Below, one piece after another: positions 37,920 through 41,386 of a stretch of DNA of 41,386 bases; the first letter of the stretch is position 1; every line of letters starts with the position of its first letter. The translations under genes were made by a program, and so were the position numbers. Below the pieces are notes generated by a model. It was not told the origin of the DNA and searched no databases. It worked only from the letters and a program-made list of their open reading frames with translations. The stretch is from the NCBI GenBank assembly GCA_964501265.1, contig CAZCSK010000019.1:1-41386 (forward strand), read 5' to 3'. This DNA is from CAZCSK01 sp964501265 (GTDB taxonomy: Bacteria; Actinomycetota; CADDZG01; JAHWKV01).

Positions 37920-39106
37920 TCACCGAACGTTTTTCGGACGTGATGACCGACATCGGTTCCTTCGACATCCCCCTCGACCCGGACACTGTCAACTTTTACG
38001 ACGCCCTCGAGCTGGTTGCCGAGTTCGGTCACATCTTCGTCCTGCCCCAACATTTCAAACATCCCAACGAGGTCGCCCTGGCCGACCTTTTGGTGTCGGC
38101 CCGTTACGGCGGGGTGGTCCTCGAACCGGAACGGTCGATGGAGGAGCATCACATCCGGGGGGCGGGGATGGCCTGGCATCTCGGCGACACTGCCGGTGTC
38201 GGTCCTGCCTACCCGGCGGCGTTCAATTTCGCTGCTGCCGCTCCCAGTGTGGTCCTCGACGATGTCACCGGACTCCTGGCTGTTAGTGGGATCGACGAGG
38301 GCACGATCACCGACACTTCCGCCACGGCTTACACGGTGACCGCCGCCCACAAGTTCGAGATGCCTGCCACCGCTATAAGAACCTATCTGCAAGCTGCCAA
38401 CCTCCATGCTCGGATCAATCCGAACGGCACTTTGGACGTCTGTCAGAAGACTTTGGGCAACGTTTTCAAAGTCACTCCCACTGTGGTAGCAGTCCGATAC
38501 GGCTGGGGTTCGGACCCTTCCTACGTCGGGGTTCACGCCAACCGGATGCTCACCCGCAAAGACGCCTCCGAGATGGCGTTCACCGCCTGGCTGGTCAACC
38601 GTACCGCGGGGACTTTGACCGACTCGGAAATCCTCACCTTCCCATATCGGGACATCCACGGGTCCACCCTCAACCGGACCGTCGTCTTCGATTCCCTACC
38701 AGCCGGGATCGACGCCGCCGGCACCACCCAGTTCCTCCTAAACGAAATCGCCGACCGGGGTTTCGTAGTCGAAGCGGAGATCGACACTGAACAGTGGGAG
38801 CTGTCCGCCGGCACTTTCAACGTCGGCGACTACATCTACATCTACTCCCCCCAGGACGGCTTCGTCGACTTCGCCAACGAAGTCCATTTCCGCGGTTCGG
38901 TCATCTGGCCGATCAAAGCCCGGGTGATCGAGGGGACCTGGCCGCTGACCAAAGGCATGGGTGTCTACTACCTCCCGTCGATCGGTGGTCCGACCTCGGC
39001 CGACGTGATCGACCTGACCAAATATGTCGACTGGGAATATCGGGGCGGCGAGTCTTACGGCCGGCTGGTAGTCCAGGCGGCGATACCGGGAACCGTCGGA
39101 TGTTGA
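37916..39106 (+). CDS. Minor tail protein, baseplate/hub candidate
   Basis: 396 residues, coupled by ATGA. Mostly beta, including a region of hub-like character (LHARINPNGTLDVCQKTLGNVFKVTPT and WELSAGTFNVGDYIYIYSPQDGF). It probably completes the tail tip and contacts the cell. I see no peptidase motif that I could name. Confidence 0.6.
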   Translation: MITERFSDVMTDIGSFDIPLDPDTVNFYDALELVAEFGHIFVLPQHFKHPNEVALADLLVSARYGGVVLEPERSMEEHHIRGAGMAWHLGDTAGVGPAYPAAFNFAAAAPSVVLDDVTGLLAVSGIDEGTITDTSATAYTVTAAHKFEMPATAIRTYLQAANLHARINPNGTLDVCQKTLGNVFKVTPTVVAVRYGWGSDPSYVGVHANRMLTRKDASEMAFTAWLVNRTAGTLTDSEILTFPYRDIHGSTLNRTVVFDSLPAGIDAAGTTQFLLNEIADRGFVVEAEIDTEQWELSAGTFNVGDYIYIYSPQDGFVDFANEVHFRGSVIWPIKARVIEGTWPLTKGMGVYYLPSIGGPTSADVIDLTKYVDWEYRGGESYGRLVVQAAIPGTVGC

Positions 39107-39522
39107 TCGTCGTCAACGTCGACCAGAACAGGTGGCGGACGATCCGCCAATACTGGGAGAACCGCAACGTCGCCCCAGTCCGTTTCGCCGGGACTGAAGG
39201 GTCGATCCTCGACAGCAACCGGCGGTTACGACTCGCCGCTCTTGATGAAGGTTGGGACGAGTCGGTAGTCGTCACTCAGGACGACGTGTGGTTCCCTGAC
39301 GGTATCCCCGCCCATCAGGGTTTGCTCTGTGTGTATGGGACGCAGCGGGACGACGGCCATGTCTGCCCCCGCGCCTTCTCAGCGACCCCCGATGGTTGGC
39401 AGGCGCTCGACGTGTGGGATCAGGTCGACGATGGTGAGCCGAACCCGTCCTGCCGGTATTGGCGTCCGGTAGTCGAAACGATCGGCACCGTCCTCAACGT
39501 CGCCGTTCACGCTTCGGGCTAG
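39100..39522 (+). CDS. Small glycosyltransferase-like protein
   Basis: 140 residues, overlapping the previous gene by seven bases. It starts like a short GT-A fold (LIVVNVDQNRWRTIRQYWENRN), and ESVVVTQDDVWFPDG (about 55-69) contains a QDDV/DxD-like site that binds sugar nucleotides in such enzymes. It is shorter than a full enzyme. It could modify the virion or host surface, but this remains a motif-level guess. Confidence 0.45.
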   Translation: MLIVVNVDQNRWRTIRQYWENRNVAPVRFAGTEGSILDSNRRLRLAALDEGWDESVVVTQDDVWFPDGIPAHQGLLCVYGTQRDDGHVCPRAFSATPDGWQALDVWDQVDDGEPNPSCRYWRPVVETIGTVLNVAVHASG

Positions 39523-39528
39523 AACTTT

Positions 39529-39545
39529 CCGTCGAACCTCGACGG
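39529..39545 (+). other. Perfect hairpin before the lysis module
   Basis: CCGTCGA (39529-39535) and TCGACGG (39539-39545) form a 7 bp perfect stem with a three-base loop. It lies in the gap before the holin-like gene's ribosome-binding site. There is no T run, so it may be an mRNA-processing or attenuation element. Confidence 0.5.
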
Positions 39546-39563
39546 ATCGACCAAGGAGAACCC

Positions 39564-39869
39564 ATGGAAATTGGACTCACCGCGATCGCGCTCGTCGCGA
39601 TCGCCGTCAAACTGCTCGTCGATGTAGTGAGGCGGTACTGGAAGGCCGGCGACGCCACTGCGATAAACGTCATTGCCTTCCTCTTCGGCTATGGCGCCAC
39701 CTACGTCCCAGACGTGGGCGAGTTCGCCAACTGGACCGGTCGGGCTAACGCTGCTATCGGTATTGCCGGCATTTCGTCCGTCGTGGCCGAGATCACCAAG
39801 ATGCTGAAGGCCCGCCAGCTCGCCCCGCTGGAAGTGTCGAACTACATCAAGGTCGACCCAGACCTCTAA
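39564..39869 (+). CDS. Holin-like protein, 101 residues
   Basis: AAGGAG lies five bases before the ATG. Hydrophobic segments lie at about 5-21 (LTAIALVAIAVKLLVDV), 34-48 (NVIAFLFGYGATYVP) and 62-76 (AAIGIAGISSVVAEI), with basic and charged loops between. Immediately before the amidase gene, this is the best holin candidate. Confidence 0.7.
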   Translation: MEIGLTAIALVAIAVKLLVDVVRRYWKAGDATAINVIAFLFGYGATYVPDVGEFANWTGRANAAIGIAGISSVVAEITKMLKARQLAPLEVSNYIKVDPDL

Positions 39870-40711
39870 TGGCCCGAGCCCTGTATCTGCCTGACATCCT
39901 CACCGATGCGGGCTGCCGGGTCCGGACGGTGGAGGGTTGGGAGACCAGGGGCAAAGACTCCAAGTTCTTCCCGTTCCGCCCGGCCGGGGTCCTCGAACAT
40001 CACACGGCCACCTCACGGAAGCTGTCGATCGTCGGCCTCCTGGCCCTGATCGTTAGGGGCAGGGTCGACCTGGCCGGCCCCCTCGCTCAGCTCGTACCCG
40101 ATCGGACCGGGATCATCTACGTGGTCGCCTCGGGTATCGCCAATCACGCCGGTATCGGCAAATGGAACGGCCTGTCGGGAGCACGGGTCCTGTTCGGTCT
40201 CGAAGGCGCCAACGAGGGCACCGGCGAACCGTGGCCCAACCCCCAGATCGACGTCATGGAACGGTCCACCGCTGCCATCTGCGACTACATCGGGGCCGAC
40301 GAATCCGATGTCGCCGGCCATCGGGAGTACGCAACGCCGAAGGGTCGGAAGATCGACCCGGTCGGTATCGACATGAACCAGTTCCGAGCCCGGATCCGTG
40401 AACGATTTGAGGAGGATGACATGGCACCGATCGTGAAACTTGGCGACGTCGGCCCTGACGTTGCCTTGTGGAAGAAGGCTCTCAACGTCGTCCACGCCAA
40501 GCAGGGTTGGGAAGAGACATACGGGATCAAACCGCTCGAGCCGGGCACCTGGTTCAGCCCGGAGATGGAAGCGATGGTCGCCTTCTACCAGGAGGCGGCG
40601 GGGCTGGTCGACCCGGCTACCAAGCAGGTCAACCGGCCGGGTGTGGTCCGCGGTCAGCTCGACCCTTACACGATCCTGCTGTTCGTCGAGTACAGCCGGG
40701 AGGACGGCTGA
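39869..40711 (+). CDS. Endolysin, N-acetylmuramoyl-L-alanine amidase
   Basis: 280 residues. It should cleave the bond between N-acetylmuramic acid and the peptide. Amidase_2/PGRP zinc and active-site features are H44-H45 (LEHHTA), NHAG (92-95), H151 in GHREYATPKGRKIDP and D163. Residues about 186-280 (MAPIVKLGDVGPDVALWKKALN...) form a C-terminal wall-binding-like domain. ATG on the last base of the holin-like stop. Its last 29 codons are repeated at the start of the window. Confidence 0.9.
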   Translation: MARALYLPDILTDAGCRVRTVEGWETRGKDSKFFPFRPAGVLEHHTATSRKLSIVGLLALIVRGRVDLAGPLAQLVPDRTGIIYVVASGIANHAGIGKWNGLSGARVLFGLEGANEGTGEPWPNPQIDVMERSTAAICDYIGADESDVAGHREYATPKGRKIDPVGIDMNQFRARIRERFEEDDMAPIVKLGDVGPDVALWKKALNVVHAKQGWEETYGIKPLEPGTWFSPEMEAMVAFYQEAAGLVDPATKQVNRPGVVRGQLDPYTILLFVEYSREDG

Positions 40712-40714
40712 CAG

Positions 40715-41155
40715 ATGGTCGGCCCACATGAACGCATCACCAACGAGAACCTGGCCGAAACCCTCGAATTGGTCAAGCTCGAAGTCGAACGGACCCCCGA
40801 CGTTGTCGCTGCCATCGTCCACGAGGCGATCACCGAGCACGCGCGTGTCCCCCACTCGGGGGTGGCGGCCCTCATCGCCGACTCCCTCGATGGTTTGAAA
40901 GGCCAGCTGGTCGACCTGGTCGACGGGCCCGAAGAGGCCGACTGGATGGCCCGGCCGATCCGCAAGAAAGAGAAAGGCCTCCTCGGCCAGCTCGACCAGG
41001 TCAAAGTCGACGTTGCCGCCGTCAAAACACAGGTTGACGCCATCCAAGTCCAAACCAACGGCGGCCGGAAACCCCATCTGCCGAAACCGGCCTGGATAGG
41101 CGGCGCCGCCCTGGTCATCTTCGAGGTCATCCAACTCATCCGACAGGGCTCATGA
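40715..41155 (+). CDS. Putative holin or lysis-associated membrane protein (right copy)
   Basis: Its 146 residues are identical to the product of 96-536. This copy is in its full native context, three bases after the complete amidase gene. It has one C-terminal transmembrane segment and a helical, charged N-terminal domain. The stop is overlapped by the next start (ATGA). Confidence 0.75.
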   Translation: MVGPHERITNENLAETLELVKLEVERTPDVVAAIVHEAITEHARVPHSGVAALIADSLDGLKGQLVDLVDGPEEADWMARPIRKKEKGLLGQLDQVKVDVAAVKTQVDAIQVQTNGGRKPHLPKPAWIGGAALVIFEVIQLIRQGS

Positions 41156-41277
41156 CCTGTCAAACCCCGGAGGAGTTGCATTGCGGTGCCGAATGGTTGA
41201 CCGATCTGCGGGTGTTGGGCTTCCTCATCCTCCTCTTCGTCGTCCTGTGGATCGCCGTGACGAGGATCATGAGATAG
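41152..41277 (+). CDS. Small membrane protein of lysis cassette, 41 residues (right copy)
   Basis: Same length and frame as 533-658, with two amino-acid changes (D7E, S23G) and several synonymous ones, including CGT to AGA for the last codon and TAA to TAG. The transmembrane helix is unchanged. The start overlaps the previous stop. Confidence 0.75.
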   Translation: MTCQTPEELHCGAEWLTDLRVLGFLILLFVVLWIAVTRIMR

Positions 41278-41281
41278 ATCC

Positions 41282-41360
41282 CCGGGTTGGGCGTGAGTCC
41301 TCCCGGAACACTCCGGGCTGGCAGCCTCCTAGATCCTCCTCCGGGAGGCGAACCACCCGG
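41282..41360 (+). ncRNA. Candidate three-way-junction RNA (right copy)
   Basis: CCGGGT (41282-41287) pairs with ACCCGG (41355-41360). Hairpin 1 is CCCGG (41302-41306) with CCGGG (41313-41317) and now has a six-base instead of a seven-base loop. Hairpin 2, CCTCC-TCCG-GGAGG (41335-41348), is unchanged. Stems are preserved while loops and linkers vary, which supports structure-level constraint. Confidence 0.5.
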
Positions 41361-41386
41361 TCGAAAGAACCCGTCCGTCTGCCCCG

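Larger units (their letters stand above)
40620..41386. repeat. Terminal direct repeat, right copy
   Basis: Matches 1-767 at an offset of 40619, exactly for the first 552 bases and then in diverged form. The divergence begins inside the 41-residue membrane protein gene and includes indels in the RNA candidate, so the right end belongs to a second variant rather than to the same molecule. Confidence 0.9.

Noticed and set aside
40013..41134. 373-residue antisense open frame over the amidase and lysis genes
   Set aside because: GC-rich coding DNA keeps the opposite strand open. The plus-strand amidase has clear catalytic motifs, and the antisense product has none and no ribosome-binding site.
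1..41386. Search for CRISPR arrays, retrons, diversity-generating retroelements and insertion sequences
   Set aside because: No regularly spaced identical repeats, reverse transcriptase motif or transposase was seen. The repeats present are explained as boundary elements, the fibre array or the gene-pair duplication.

Overview
The window is an almost complete genome of a temperate, long-tailed (siphovirus-type) phage with HK97-type head genes. The host is most likely an actinobacterium. The evidence is GC-rich sequence, a WhiB-family iron-sulfur regulator gene (15436-15816; this family is confined to Actinomycetota and their phages), a predicted leaderless early transcript, and a Thr/Pro-rich linker of the kind seen in exported actinobacterial proteins. 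The first 552 bases recur exactly at 40620-41171, and homology continues in diverged form to the right end. The molecule is therefore probably a circular or circularly permuted genome of about 40.6 kb, read slightly past one turn into a second sequence variant.

Layout. 1-794: end of the lysis module (amidase tail, two small membrane proteins), a compact structured RNA candidate and a terminator. 844-1626: a stand-alone HsdR-N-like nuclease. 1637-2996: the lysogeny module, with a leftward tyrosine integrase and XRE-type repressor, then a divergent promoter region with a perfect palindrome. 2996-17314: a rightward early region of about 45 small genes, almost all joined by ATGA/GTGA/TGATG overlaps and so translationally coupled. 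It encodes ParB-like and zinc-ribbon proteins, a DUF5662 protein, an exported transglycosylase-like protein, an MmcB-like nuclease, an ERF annealing protein beside an HNH/NinG-like nuclease, WhiB, and a replication-initiator-like protein that contains an AT-rich tract with short direct repeats (candidate origin). The only large break in the coupling is a run of five long-stemmed hairpins at 6117-6422. 17348-24666: a new promoter, HNH nuclease, candidate cos region, terminase subunits, portal, protease and major capsid protein. 24670-31184: an unusual 6.5 kb block of surface and carbohydrate-type proteins. It holds a LamG-like lectin with a G10 tract, a Sec-signal beta-helix protein with a Thr/Pro linker, a Tat-signal G8/CEMIP-like beta-helix protein, and a fibre with 20 imperfect repeats. 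31181-39522: head-tail connectors, tail tube, tape measure and distal tail proteins. 39564-41277: holin-like protein, amidase endolysin, and the second copy of the two membrane proteins.

How it works together. The repressor and integrase maintain lysogeny. The strong rightward promoter fires the coupled early operon for recombination, replication and host takeover. Late genes start near 17.35 kb and run through packaging, head, surface, tail and lysis to the terminator at 756-794.

No gap without a gene exceeds 300 bases. The longest are 659-843 (structured RNA plus terminator), 17315-17443 (promoter) and 17994-18124 (candidate cos region). No tRNA gene, CRISPR array, insertion sequence or reverse transcriptase was seen. 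All family assignments come from reading motifs by eye, without database searches.
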